From the NCBI GenBank assembly GCA_021464415.1, contig CM038469.1, forward strand, positions 21,719,901 through 21,783,900: a stretch of 64,000 bases of DNA, written 5' to 3'. The notes below the pieces were generated by a model. It was not told where the DNA came from. It searched no databases and saw only the letters and a list, made by a program, of their open reading frames with translations. Source of the stretch: Lonicera japonica. Lineage: Eukaryota; Streptophyta; Magnoliopsida; Dipsacales; Caprifoliaceae. The position numbers were made by a program, and so were the translations under genes. This document shows, in pieces, positions 41,914-53,795 of the stretch; positions within the stretch are counted from its first letter, which is position 1, and each line of letters begins with the position of its first letter.

Positions 41914-43173
41914 ATGCTCGGGGACTTGTACATTGATCTTCACATAAGTCCACCAAGAGGCCAACCACCACCAAGGCATCCTTCTCCTTCACCCACTCCA
42001 TACGAGATGGATAACGAAGACAATGAGTCAAATGCCAGAGAGAACAATGATCACAATCGTCCAGTCTGCACCATGCGAGATTATCTTCAACCTCCTAGAG
42101 GCACTTCAAACTCTTGCATTGTCATTCCCGCGGGTCAAGCCGGAACATTTACTCTCAAACCGGGCATGTTGCAACATATACCATCATTTCATGGTATGGA
42201 TTCCGAAAACCCTTACTTGCATTGAAAAGATTTTGAGGAAGTTTGCTTTACTTTTAGAGAAGCTAACACAAATGAGGAAGTAATGAGGTTAAAAATTTTT
42301 CCATTCTCTTTAAAGGACAAAGGCAAAATATGGCTCAATTCTATACGTCCCAATTCCATTCGAACTTGGCAAGAATTGAAAACTGAATTTTTAAAGAAAT
42401 TCTTTCCCGTTCATCGAACCAATGCTTTGAGAAGACAAATTTCAAAATTTTCTCCTAAAGAAAATGAAAGTTTTTACAAGTGTGGGGAAAGATATAAAGA
42501 ACTTTTGAATTCTTGCCCCCATCATGGACATGAGACATGGAGTATTGTGAGCTATTTTTACGAATCACTCACTCCCTCCATGCGCACGTTTGTGGAAACG
42601 ATGTGTAATGGAAATTTTTTGAGCAAAAGTCCGGAGGAAGCTTTGTTGTACTTTGATGAAATAGCCGAAGGTGCCCAAAATTGGAACACCTACACAGATG
42701 AGGTTAAGGGTAAAGTTTTCGAGATAAGGGGTTTGTACCAATTGTCAAAAGGTGATGACATTGAGTTAAAATTTATTCAATTGTCAAAGAAAGTCGAAGC
42801 CATGGAGTCTAGTAAAATGAGAGAAGGTAGTGTAGGTACTAGCACCGTTTATGTCATTTGTGAGAAGGTGGGACATTCCACAGAGGAGTGTCACACAATT
42901 CCGGCCTTCAAAGAGGTCCTTCAAAGTCCCTCACAAGTCAATGCTATGAACTCATATTCTAGGCCACACAATGACCCATTTGCTCAAAGGTACAATGAAG
43001 GGTGGAGAAATCATCCTAACTTTAGTTGGGGGGAAACCAAAATGCTCATCAAAATTCAAATGCAAATTCAAATTCCTACCAACAAAGACCGCCTCCACCC
43101 CAAAACAACTATTTTCGCTAAACTAACCCAAACCCAAATTCAAATTTGGAGTCTCTTTTGCGGCAATTTATAG
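41914..43173 (+). pseudogene. Athila-type gag
   Basis: The ATG at 41914 (MLGDLYIDLHISPP) begins a proline-rich leader. A TGA at 42223 interrupts ENPYLH-KDFEEVC. The retrotrans_gag domain follows: FPFSLKDKGKIWLNS, TWQELKTEFLKKFFP, ESFYKCGERYKELL and SPEEALLYFDEIAEGAQNW. A knuckle-like VICEKVGHSTEEC at about 42850-42893 seems to lack its first Cys (Tyr instead). A frame change in the G-run at 43028-43033 ends this frame at 43173; the gag tail (SKLTTALSTQEKG, ILRSGKEID) continues in the next frame. Confidence 0.88.
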
Positions 43174-46100
43174 ACAAGACCAATAGAGAGGTTAGTGATT
43201 TGAAAACCCAAATATCCAAACTCACAACCGCATTGTCCACCCAAGAAAAAGGAAAATTTCCATCCCAACCCTTAGCCAATCCCCGAGGCCAAGCTTTAGT
43301 GATAAATGTGGGTGAATCGAGTAGAAATATTGAGGAGTTAAAATCCATCACCATCCTTAGGAGTGGGAAAGAGATTGACAAAACTATAGTTCTTAAGGCC
43401 AAAAAGCCGGTGGACATAGCCGAGTCAAGTCAAGTTGAGGAGATCACCTTAGAAGAGAGAATGAGGGAAGAAGAGAAAGTTGGAAAAGAGGTTTTAGAAA
43501 AAATCAAGAATAGTGTCAAAATCCCTTTTCCGGAGAGGTTATCTCAACCTTTCAAGGAGACCCGAAATGCCGAAATTCTTGATGTGTTCAAACAAGTGAA
43601 AATTAACATTCCATTGCTTGATGCGGTAAAATAAATTCCTTCTTATGCAAATTTTTTAAAAGATTTGTGCACCACTAAGAGGCGATTGAATGTTAGAAAG
43701 AAGGCATTTATGGCGGAACAAGTGAGTTCAATAATGCAAGGCACTCGAATTCCAAAATTCAAAGATCCCGGTTGCCCCACCATTTCTTGTTTGATTGGCA
43801 ACTTTAGAATAAAAAATGCATTGCTTGATTTGGGGGCGAGTGTTAATGTTTTGCCATTTTCGGTCTACCAACAATTGGGTTTAGGAGAGTTAAAACCCAC
43901 GAAAGTCACGATCCAATTGGCGGATCGATCGGTCAAGATTCCAAGGGGAATTATAGAGGATGTGCTAGTTCAATTTGATAAATTCTATTTTCCCGTGGAT
44001 TTCATAGTTCTTGACATGCAACCGGTATCCAATCCCGGAAATGAGATTCCCGTAATTTTGGGAAGACCCTTTCTTGCAACATCAAATGCTATCATCAATT
44101 GTAAGAATGAGATTGTAAAATTGGCCTTTGGAAATATGACTTTTGAGCTCAACGTGTTTTCAATAAGTAACAAATAAGATGATTTTGATAATGAAATTGA
44201 ACATGTAAACATGATAGAGTCATTAGTACAAGACCATTTTTCTTTCACTTATGAATCGGAATCATTGGAAGATTTGCTACCCACTCCCAATGATCCCGAG
44301 GAATGTGTGCATGTGTTTTCTTTGGATGATAGGAACAAGGAAGAACTCTTGAAGAATGAAGAAAATGCACAAGTGGAACCGCCAAAGCTTGAAGGAAAGA
44401 TGGAGCTCAAGCATCTTCCTAGCAATTTAAAGTACGCTTTCCTAGGTGCTTTTGAAACTTACCCCGTGGTAATTTCTTCCGAACTCTCAAATGATCAAGA
44501 AGAATGGTTGGTAAGTATGCTAAGTAAGTATCGAAAAGCTTTTGGGTGGAAGTTGGCTGACCTCCAAGGAATTAGTCCATTGATTTGCACACACAAAATT
44601 CACTTGGAGGAAGGTGCAAAGCCATCAAGACAATTTCAACGCCGGTTAAATCCTCACATGCAAGAAGTAGTAAGAACCGAGGTGTTAAAATTGCTTGATG
44701 CCAAGATTATCTATCCAATTTCAGATAGCAAATGGGTGAGTCCGACCCAAGTTGTACTTAAAAAGTCCGGGCTTACGGTAGTAAAGAATGAAAATGATGA
44801 GTTGATACCCCAAAGAGTCACCACCGGGTGGCGAATGTGCATAGACTACCGTAAGTTAAATGAAGTCACTAGAAAGGACCATTTTCCTCTTCCATTTTTA
44901 GATCAAACACTTGAAAGAGTGGAGGGTCATGAGTTCTATTCTTTTTTAGACGGATTTTCGGGGTATAACCAAATCGAAATTGATCTTGAGGACCAAGAAA
45001 AAACAACCTTCACATGTCCGTTTGGTACTTTTGCTTATCGAAAAATGCCTTTTGGTTTGTGCAATGCACCGGCCACTTTTCAAAGATGTATGTTGAGCAT
45101 TTTTAGTGATATGGTAGAGAAAACTCTAAAAGTTTTTATGGACGATTTTACCGTTTACGGTAAGTTGTTCGATAATTATTTGCTCAATGTTGAACATGTG
45201 TTAGCAAGGTGTATTGAGAAGCAACTCGTCCTCAATTGGGAGAAATGCCACTTCATGGTGGCAAAGGGCATTGTACTGGGCCATGTTGTATCGGGCAAAG
45301 GCATTGAAGTAGACAAGGCGAAAATTGAGCTTATCTCAAAGCTCCCCACCCCCAAGTCAATCAAGGATGTTCGCTCATTCTTGGGGCATGCCGGATTCTA
45401 CCGAATGTTCGTTCAAAATTTTAGCACCATTGCTAAACCCATGTACAAGTTGCTTTTGAAAGATGCCCCATTTGAATGGACCAAAGAATGTGAAGAAGCC
45501 TTTGTAAAACTCAAGCACATGCTCACTACCGCACCCATCATACAAACCCCCGATTGGAGTTTGCCATTTGAACTCATGTGCGACGCAAGTGATTATGCCG
45601 TCAGGGCGGTCCTCGGTCAAAGAAAAGACAAAAAGCCCGGGGTCATTTACTATGCGAGCTGAACTCTCAATGAGGCTCAAATGAACTACACCACCACCGA
45701 GAAAGAACTCTTGGCTATTGTCTTTGCCTTAGACAAATTTCGGTCTTACCTCATTGGGTCACCTATTGTCATTTTCACCGATCATGCGGCCCTCAAGTAT
45801 CTTTTCACAAAGAAAGATGCAAAGCCAAGGCTTCTAAGATGGATTCTTCTCCTACAAGAATTCAATCTTTTCATAAAGGATAAAAAGGGTGTCGAAAATG
45901 TGGTGGCAGATCATTTATCTCGCCTTTCATTCACCGACCACATTGAAGAGAGTGCTATTAAAGACTCTTTTCTGGATGAGCAACTATTCACAATATCTTC
46001 TTCACCATGGTATACCGATATCGTGAATTATCTTGTCACCGGAAAGTTGCCAAGCCATTGGAATGCCCAAGACCGAAGAAAATTCTTGTCCGAGGTCAAC

Positions 46101-47294
46101 CGGTTCTATTGGGATGACCCGTACTTGTTCAAGTATGGGGCGGATAAAATCATTCGCCGATGTATTCCCAATGACAAGTTCGAAAGAGTTCTAAGCTTTT
46201 GCCATAATGAAACTTGTGGTGGACACTTCTCGGCCAAGAAGACGTCCGCCAAGAACTTACAATGTGGCCTTTATTGGCCAACGATGTTCAAAGATGCCCA
46301 CGCCTTTTGCAAAGCTTGCCCGAGATGCCAAATGCTTGGAGGAATCACAAGAAAAAGCATGATGCCTCTCAACCCGATCCTCGTGGTTGAAATCTTCGAT
46401 TGTTGGGGCATTGACTTCATGGGACCGTTCCCATCTTCTTTTGGTAATCTCTATATCCTTCTTGCGGTTGATTATGTTTCCAAATGGGTGGAGGCCTTAG
46501 CTTGCAAAACAAATGATCACAAAGTTGTGATCCGATTTTTAAAAGATAATATTCTTGCAAGATTTGGCACCCCAAAGGCAATAATAAGTGATGGAGGCTC
46601 ACATTTTTGCAACAAACCTTTTGAATCATTAATGCAAAAATATGGTGTAAACCATAAGGTGTCCCTCGCTTATCATCCAGAAACAAATGGGCAAGCGGAG
46701 CTTGCAAACTGAGAGATAAAACAAATTTTAGAAAAAACGGTAAATCCGAATCGCAAGGATTGGTCATTGCGACTAAACGATGCTCTTTGGGCTTATCGAA
46801 CCGCGTTCAAAACAACTCTCAGGATGTCACCATATCGCATTGTGTATGGAAAGCCTTGTCACTTGCCCGTTGAATTGGAACATAAATCATTTTGGGCAAT
46901 AAAATTGGTGAATAGTGGTTTCGAGGAATCCGGTAAAAATCGGATGTTGCAAATAGAGGAATTGGAAGAATTGAGGAGGGACGCGTATCAAAATTCAAAA
47001 TTAAACAAGGAAAGGGCGAAAAAATTTCATGCTAAATCGATTTTAAGAAAAGATTTCAAGCTTGGTCAAAAAGTCCTTGTTTATGATACGCGTCTCCACC
47101 TTTTTCCCGAAAAATTAAAGTTTCGTTGGACCGGCCCTTATATTTTCAAGCATGTATTTCCATTTGGGGCCGTGACGGTGGTTGATCCAAAAACGAATTT
47201 TGAATTTAAAGTTAACGGGCAAAGATTGAAATCGTTTTTGGAAATTCCAACGCTAGAGGAGTCCACCCCTCTAAGCGACCCGACCTACGCCTAA
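43146..47294 (+). pseudogene. Athila-type pol: gag tail, protease, RT, RNase H, integrase
   Basis: One frame runs throughout, broken by stops at 43632 (Gln expected), 44175, 45660 (Arg expected, YAS-TLNEAQ) and 46710 (Arg expected, ELAN-EIKQIL). Protease: LLDLGASVNVLP near 43820. RT: WRMCIDYRKLN, FYSFLDGFSGYNQI, TFQRCMLSIFSDM and the catalytic FMDD near 45136. RNase [25 protein letters not shown] and VADHLSRL. Integrase: zinc finger H..H..CKACPRC, then [17 protein letters not shown] and [10 protein letters not shown] for the DDE core, and the conserved [11 protein letters not shown] and FRWTGPY. All catalytic acids seen are retained; the only defects are the four stops. Confidence 0.9.
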
Positions 47295-47934
47295 CAAGTG
47301 TAGGTTATGTTTGTATATAATTTTTGTTTATTTTCTGGAGTTTTAAGAGGATCGTCACACGTTGGAAAAAGTTCAAGGACTAAAATGCAAAAATAGCAAA
47401 CTTGGAGGTACTAGAGTGAATGGACCAAAAGCCAAAAAATCAAAGTTTCAAAAAAATTTGGAGTCCACTGCTGCTTGGCTGATCGATCAGAGGTGATATT
47501 TTCCCTTAAAAAAAATAAAAATAAAAATCCTTTCTCTCCCACTTCGAGCTTCATCTCCTCCCATCCTCCATTAACCCCTTCTTCATCACTTCAAACTCAA
47601 AAATTACTCTACCAAATCCTCCATTGAAGACCATACACCCACTAAATCTTTCTAATCCTTCACCACTCTCTCCATTTTTACCCATAAATCATCAAACCCA
47701 TCACTTTCTCTCACTAAAAATTCAAACCCTTCACCCCACCTCCATTTTCGAAATCCTCACCAAAAATTCAGATTTTTGCCTTCTATTCCACCCATTTATC
47801 ATTTCAAGTACATAACCTTCACTCTCATCCATTAATTTCCACCCAAATCTTGAATTTTGACCCCATAGATCCCCAATTTCGAGCCCTTCATAAACCCACC
47901 AATAATTTCGAAACCCACTTGTTCCAAAGCTCTT
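47295..47934 (+). other. Spacer between pol and the third ORF, with one palindrome
   Basis: It holds one CTGATCGATCAGAGG (47479-47493) like those in the LTR, then an A-rich run (47505-47530) and a long CT-rich leader-like stretch. It may act as an internal promoter and leader for the third ORF. Confidence 0.45.
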
Positions 47935-49182
47935 ATGGCTTCATCCTCTTCTAACCTAAGGTCAAAGAAAAGGCAAGGTCACCTCTCCAAGCCCACCGCA
48001 AAGAGTGTTTCTGGAGAGGGATATGGAGGTTTTCGCAACAAGGGTGAGCAAGAATGGTGGTCAATGTACTTTGACCTCAAGCCGGTGGTGATTGAGAAGC
48101 CGGTGAAGATTCAATGCTTCGACGTATTTCCTCATCGAGCCGCATTCGAGGAGCGACCCGGATGGATCGACTATTTCGGTAAGAGCTCTCAAGTTTGTAA
48201 TGCCTCAATTTGCACCGAATTTATTGCTTCGTTAATTCAAGATAATGCAAATGATGAATACTCGTTTACAGCCCGAGTCCGTAACAAGTGGGTCAAAATG
48301 AATCTTCGTACCGTTAGTACAACATTGAAAATTCCCGCCATTGGTAAAAATGAATTTGCATTGCCTTTGAGAGAGGATGATAATGGTCTATCTCATGATG
48401 AATTGGCCTTGTTTTTATGTGGCCGAGAGTCCTCTTGGAACCAACCAAGGTTCCCGAAAAGTGAAATTTGCCAAGACCATTATGCGCTTTGGTTGGTTGT
48501 TGCAAATGCCATTACCCCCACATCACACACCGCCACACTAGTTCCAAGCCAAGCCCGAGTGGTTGAGGCTATTGCAAGAAGGAGAAAATTTTGTTTGGTT
48601 CGGCATTTCATAAGGCAAATTGCGGAGGCCATCAATTCAACCACTCTTAATGAGGGAATCAAGATGGGAGTGCTCATTACGAATTTGTGCTTAGCACACC
48701 GGGTCATTGAGAGGGCGGAGGATGATACGAGATTGCAATTGCACCCACTAGATAGAACAATCATGAATCGTTCTATGGGGCAATTCCGACATAGAGGGCG
48801 AGGACCACAAACCATCGGGGGTGGAGAAGAGGAAGGGGCCGACACTATGGAAAGAAAGGAAGAGGGTGATCAAGGAAGAGAAGAGAGGGAGCCACATCAA
48901 GAGGAAACTTCCTCTCAAGTTCGGAAGGGAAAAAGAAGAGGAATCGAGGGACCGGTGCCGCTTGATATAGATGCCATTATGCAACGATTTGATCAAATGA
49001 GCACAATGGTGACGGATGGCTTCCAATCCATGAGGGATGAGCAACAAGCAATTCGAGAATCTCAAGCCCGTCTTGAGGAACAACAAGCTCACCTCCAAGC
49101 CGAAATGAATGAAGGATTCGCCCACATGAGAAGTGAATTCGACTATTGGCAAAACTACTTTCCTCCTCCTCCCAATATGTGA
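47935..49182 (+). CDS. Athila third ORF (env-like position; PF20167-type plant transposon protein)
   Basis: Open frame of 415 codons from ATG 47935 (MASSSSNLRSKKRQ) to TGA 49180-49182. About residues 40-270 have the plant-retroelement ORF domain: FPHRAAFEERPGWIDYFG, FTARVRNKWVKMNLRTVS, LDELALFL-like DELALFLCGRESSW, and MGVLITNLCLAHRV. Residues 285-345 are charged and low-complexity. Residues 350-405 are a coiled coil (MQRFDQMSTMV, DEQQAIRESQARLEEQQ). No signal peptide or membrane segment is seen, so although it occupies the place of an envelope gene it does not look like a membrane protein. Its function in Athila elements is unknown. Its frame is open while gag and pol are not. Confidence 0.8.
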   Translation: MASSSSNLRSKKRQGHLSKPTAKSVSGEGYGGFRNKGEQEWWSMYFDLKPVVIEKPVKIQCFDVFPHRAAFEERPGWIDYFGKSSQVCNASICTEFIASLIQDNANDEYSFTARVRNKWVKMNLRTVSTTLKIPAIGKNEFALPLREDDNGLSHDELALFLCGRESSWNQPRFPKSEICQDHYALWLVVANAITPTSHTATLVPSQARVVEAIARRRKFCLVRHFIRQIAEAINSTTLNEGIKMGVLITNLCLAHRVIERAEDDTRLQLHPLDRTIMNRSMGQFRHRGRGPQTIGGGEEEGADTMERKEEGDQGREEREPHQEETSSQVRKGKRRGIEGPVPLDIDAIMQRFDQMSTMVTDGFQSMRDEQQAIRESQARLEEQQAHLQAEMNEGFAHMRSEFDYWQNYFPPPPNM

Positions 49183-50584
49183 GAAACTCCTAGCTTTGAA
49201 AACTCCATTTTTTTTATTTTTACTTTTTATTTTCTTTTTGGGTTGTTGGATTTTCTAAACATAACTACTTGTGATGGCTTGCACGTTAATTTTGGATGTT
49301 ATGTTTGACTAATGCTAACCCGTTTTTCTTAGATTTGTGTATATATGGTAGCTTTGAAATTGATCTTAACTTCTTTTTTTGGAGAAATTGGAAAGCAATT
49401 TTCCAAGAATTCGCCCATTTTTCGTCGTCTTCAAAAGCATTGAGGACAATGCCAACTTTATGTTAGGGGGTGAGCACTTTCAAATCTCAAATTCTCAAGC
49501 ATGCTTTCTTTCATGTTAATTTTCTCCATGCTAGGATCGATTTCACCATTTTATCGAAGTTTGAAAAATGATGATAAATTTTTTTAGAATTATCCATGAA
49601 TTGATGATTTTTGGCATGAAATTCTTGATTTGGATAGGTAGTTGAGTGATTATCTCTATGGCATTGCTTCATTTAGATTCTTGAGCCTTGTAGTTTCCTA
49701 TGAATATGCATAATGTTATGGCTTGAGTTAGTCTTTGGTATCACATAGAGTGATTTTCATCTTATGTAGAGAGAAGTAATGTTCAAATGCAATAAAAGCT
49801 CTTTCGAAAAGATTCTCTTTAGAGGGGACACATGCATGACACTTACAAAATTTTTTTTTTGAAAACTTGGATGACTTTTAAACTTAATATTGACTTTAAG
49901 TTTCACTTGACTAAATTCATTAGTCATTTTGTCTAATATTAAGGATAGGCAAAGGTTACCATATGGAAAAAGGGTGAATAGCTTCCTTTGTGCATTCAAA
50001 AAATAAAATAATAAAAAAAATTAAAAAAAATAAGAAGCTATGAATGTAAAATCACAAAGTGAGACCGCTGCCCTCCATAGAGATGCAAACCACCTTGAGC
50101 TAATTTAGCAAAAAGTCCAAGTAAAAGATAAAGAAGTGCTTAAAATTGTCAAAGTTCTTGAGCTGCTGTTTTTGAAAGATTTCTCTCTTCCACTATTGAT
50201 GAATAGAACTATTTGTGATTAAGAATGATTGTGTCAAAGATCCATATGCATAGTGTGTTCAAATGGGAATGTGGAGCTAGTTTCTAAAGGAGATTGTAAG
50301 CAATGGAGATCGTCATTCAAATGCCAACATTCCGGAAATTGTATTAGTAATGCTAAACACTTGAATCAATTCGTGGAAATGCTTTAATTCTACTACTTAG
50401 AGTTCAAACTTCGGATGTTTGTGGGTATCATCACTGTAAACCCTCACAAGACACAACTCATCTTCTAGGGGAACTTAGGAGTTCAAGGGCTTAATGCATG
50501 TGCTAAATGCATTTTCGGATATTATGCATAGTTATCTTTATCTTTGCTTGCTAAGGGACTAGTAAGAGCTTAGTTGGGGGGTGT
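49183..50584 (+). other. Athila 3' non-coding region with polypurine tract
   Basis: 1.4 kb without a coding pattern, as in other Athila elements. It ends TTAGTTGGGGGGTGT (50570-50584), the polypurine tract next to the 3' LTR. Confidence 0.7.
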
Positions 50585-52503
50585 TGATAAACGCATAATT
50601 TTGTAGTTACTAATGCCATTTTGATTGTTATTATCGCGTTTATCTTAGCCTAGTTTAAATAAATTAACCCACTTTTGCACACACACTAAGAATATCAAGA
50701 ATTGCTTTAACATGGATCAAAGTAGCCTTTTTCTAGTGTCTTGATTGTGCCCATAGATTTTGGAAGCAAGTTGGGGAGCTTTGGGAAGTGAACAAGAGAG
50801 ATAGAAGCTAAAAGAGAAGAATAAAGTCTCCCGAAGCAGTCCTCTGATCAATCAGAGGAGCCTCTGATTGATCAGAGGCCACCTTTTAGTGTAGAACCTG
50901 CCCTCTGATCGATCAGATGGTGCTCTGATCGATCAGAGCCCACCTTTTGAGCCAAAATCTCCTTTCTGGTCGATCAGAGAACTCCCAGAATGCACAGTAC
51001 AGCCCCCAAAAGCAGCTTTTCTCCCCTTTTGATGCATTGAAACTCACTATAAAGGCTGGACTTTCAATTTCTGGATAGGATCAGGTGTTTTTCCTTTGAA
51101 TCTTTAGAAAAGTGTACTAGAATACCCATTTTGGGCATTGCTCTCCCATTATTTAATTGCTCTTTGTCCCTCATGTAAAGGAGGGAATTTTCTTGATCTA
51201 GATTCAAGTAATATAAGAAAATTTTCCTACACTTTCTCTTTCTATCACTTTTGTAAGAAATCTAGTTAGAAAAATTCTTGAGAGAAATGGAAATCCCTTT
51301 AATGGTTTTTGTTTATACAACTATCATGGAGTAGTTTCATTGCTAAGGCTAGAAGATGAAGTTTGCATTGCATTAATTATGTAAGTTTGTTTCTCATTCC
51401 ATTGTTAGTATTGTTAAATACTTGTTGAATCCTTCATCTTCTCCATTCAATCAACCATTTATAAGCTAGTAAGATAATCCTCATAAGGTGATTAGACTTT
51501 GTATGCCTTGTATACATAGATCTCAAGCATTAATGAGGAGATGATACATTTGTGTATTTCTTATTAGCCTATGTCCATTCCTTCTATGATTGAGATACTT
51601 TACATTGCCAAGCATGTTTAGTCTTTGAATATTCATAGAAATACCATAAATTTGAGATTCCAATCCTTGAATGCTTTAATGATATGTTGAGTGCTTTCTA
51701 CACTTTATGTGATTTTCAGACTCAATATTTTCTTAGTTAGAGTGTTGCCAAGGAGGATCTCTTAAGTTTATGCCATAATCAACTACACTAATCACCTTAA
51801 GGATTCAATTTGTATTTATCAAATGTGTCTAAACCGGGAGATTTAATCTCCACCTAGACCTCCCAATCTTAGACAAATGAAATGTTATGATTTATTGTGC
51901 TAAACTTTTTAGTTGGCCATTTTAATAATCAAGTCAATTGCCTAGGGGAAACAAACAATGAATTCTCAATGCCTAGTTTAATTTTATGTCTTTTCTTTTG
52001 GGTGCATCTCAAGTTTGCATCTTGGTTGGACATTATATGGGAATGGGTTGCACTTGCTTCACACCCTTTGTTACAAGATAAAAATAAGAGATACATTTGT
52101 GTTGAGCTTTACTTACACCCTTTCTTTATATGGCATTTATATGGGAATGGGTTGCTCTTGCTTCACACCCTTTTGCTTAGAAAAGTGTAAGGTACTCAAC
52201 ACTTAGGAATTGCATTGATAATTTTGAATGAGATTAATTTTACATAACAACTCAAAGCAAATGAATTCTATAATGCCTTAGCCTTTTCTTATCAATTGAT
52301 ACATCACTTTAATTTTTATTGCAAGACTTTAAAATCAACAACTAAAATCAACCAATCAAATTCTCTTGAACAAAGCCTTGGGCTCGTAATCACCACATCG
52401 TCTTTCCGACTATCCTTGTGGTTCGACACTTAGACTTACCAAGTATTATAACTTGATGACCTACACTTGGGTTCCTAAGCACGGAAATATTTTCGGCGCG
52501 TCA
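50585..52503 (+). repeat. 3' LTR of the Athila-type element (1919 bp)
   Basis: Partner of 39829-41748. Palindromes at 50841-50858, 50861-50878, 50902-50917, 50922-50939 and a degenerate one at about 50964-50979. CTATAAAGG (51047-51055) is the TATA-like motif after the array. Confidence 0.93.
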
Positions 52504-52508
52504 GGGGG

Positions 52509-53290
52509 GGAGAGAGAGATGGTGATGGCGTTGCTGATGGGCTTGTAAAGAGTCTGATGATAGAGGATAGAGGACTTTGAAATGGTCAAATGAAAGAAAT
52601 ATGGGGAAGAGAAATATGAGAGGAAAAATAAATAAATTTGTATGAGTGGAAATAGTCGGGAGGAGTTACAACATTATTATTATTTTATTATTTATTTATT
52701 TAAGGTGAGGCACTTGGAAATAATAATTGTAAAAGATAAAAAATAATTATGTGTTTCAAATTACAAAAATAAAATAAATTGTTGTACGTGTTTTTAGTGT
52801 TGTAATCAAAATTATTACACCAAACACAATTAATTTTCTTTAAACTTTGTCTAGGTTATGTATATGACGTACATATGCACTAATAATATCATACAAATAA
52901 ATTAAGGGTTTGATTGAAATTTTCATTGGGAAGGGCACTAAAAAAAACCATACGAAAAATTGAAAACAAATTAAAATTAAGAAGCTTAGATGGTGCACTA
53001 AGTAAATAAGAATAAAACATATATACATAAAAGACGAGTCTCTTATTTTGTGGGGGTCACATTCCCCTAAATACATCAACCCTTGGAAATAGTTGATATT
53101 TTCTAGAATCTTGGACCATAAAAATATATAGTATATGGAGAGTTATTTTCGGTCTACGATATCTTCACACGCGCACGACACTTGACAGCTTCGTGAACAT
53201 ATATCGTGCTGTTTAAGCGTGTATTTCTTACAACTCTATTTGCCAAAAAAATAATAAATTAATTAAAATGAATCTAACATAATAAATATT
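52509..53290. other. Intergenic AT-rich DNA
   Basis: Starts in an (AG)n tract that is the right side of the Athila target microsatellite. No gene, no clear repeat. Confidence 0.4.
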
Positions 53291-53795
53291 ACTGGCCGGC
53301 ATACTGCAGCATTGGGAGACAAATTTCTGCCATGAGAAACAAGTTTGTCGATCGGTGCATGTTTGGGTGAGGTTCATTGGTCTTACCTTGGATTAATGGC
53401 ATACTGATATTTTGAAGGCTATAGCTAAGGCTGTGGGATTCTTGTTCGCGTTGATCAGGCTACAACTTCTAAGGATTTGAGTAGGCTCGCTCAGATCCTA
53501 GTTGAGGTTGACTTTATGATTTGTTATCTGCATTTATTATTGAGAGGGAATTACAAGATTGAGGTTGCTTATGAGGAGCTGCCTATGCATTGCTCTTATT
53601 GTCGATTGGTCGGCCATATGCTTTCGGAGTGTAGGGATGCCTATTGTCAGGCAGAGATCATTATTTCCCCTCAGTCCAGGGGTAGAGATCCATCACGGGC
53701 TTGTTCTTCTGATCATTGTTAGGGTCGCTCCCAGGATCCTCATCGCCGTCAGGGCAAGGGTACTTCTATTCATGTTAGGTAGGAATACAGGTTGG
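53291..53795 (+). pseudogene. DUF4283 / CCHC_4 zinc-knuckle protein fragment, 5' part
   Basis: Frames here give AIAKAVGFLFALI-like then RVDQATTSKDLSRLAQILVE, YKIEVAYEELPMHCSYC and RLVGHMLSECR. This is the plant DUF4283 tail and CCHC_4 zinc knuckle (C-x2-C-x4-H-x4-C), found in LINE ORF1 proteins and related retro-derived genes. Several frame breaks and a TAG near 53720. A solo LTR begins at 53796 and the gene resumes at 55131. Confidence 0.6.

Larger units (their letters stand above)
39829..52503 (+). mobile_element. Athila-type Ty3/gypsy LTR retrotransposon, full length, 12.7 kb
   Basis: LTRs of 1920 and 1919 bp begin TGATAAACGCATAATTTTG and end TTGGCGCGTCA. The primer-binding site fits tRNA-Asp (41755-41772) and a polypurine tract precedes the 3' LTR. 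The pol order is protease, RT, RNase H, integrase, and an extra ORF follows integrase, the layout of Athila. Gag and pol carry stops, several of them CGA-to-TGA or CAA-to-TAA changes typical of deamination of methylated DNA. The LTRs are almost identical, so the insertion is recent. Confidence 0.93.

Noticed and set aside
39829..52503. Third Athila ORF as a true retroviral envelope
   Set aside because: No signal peptide, no membrane segments and no fusion-peptide-like stretch are seen; the coiled coil and charged low-complexity region suggest another role.
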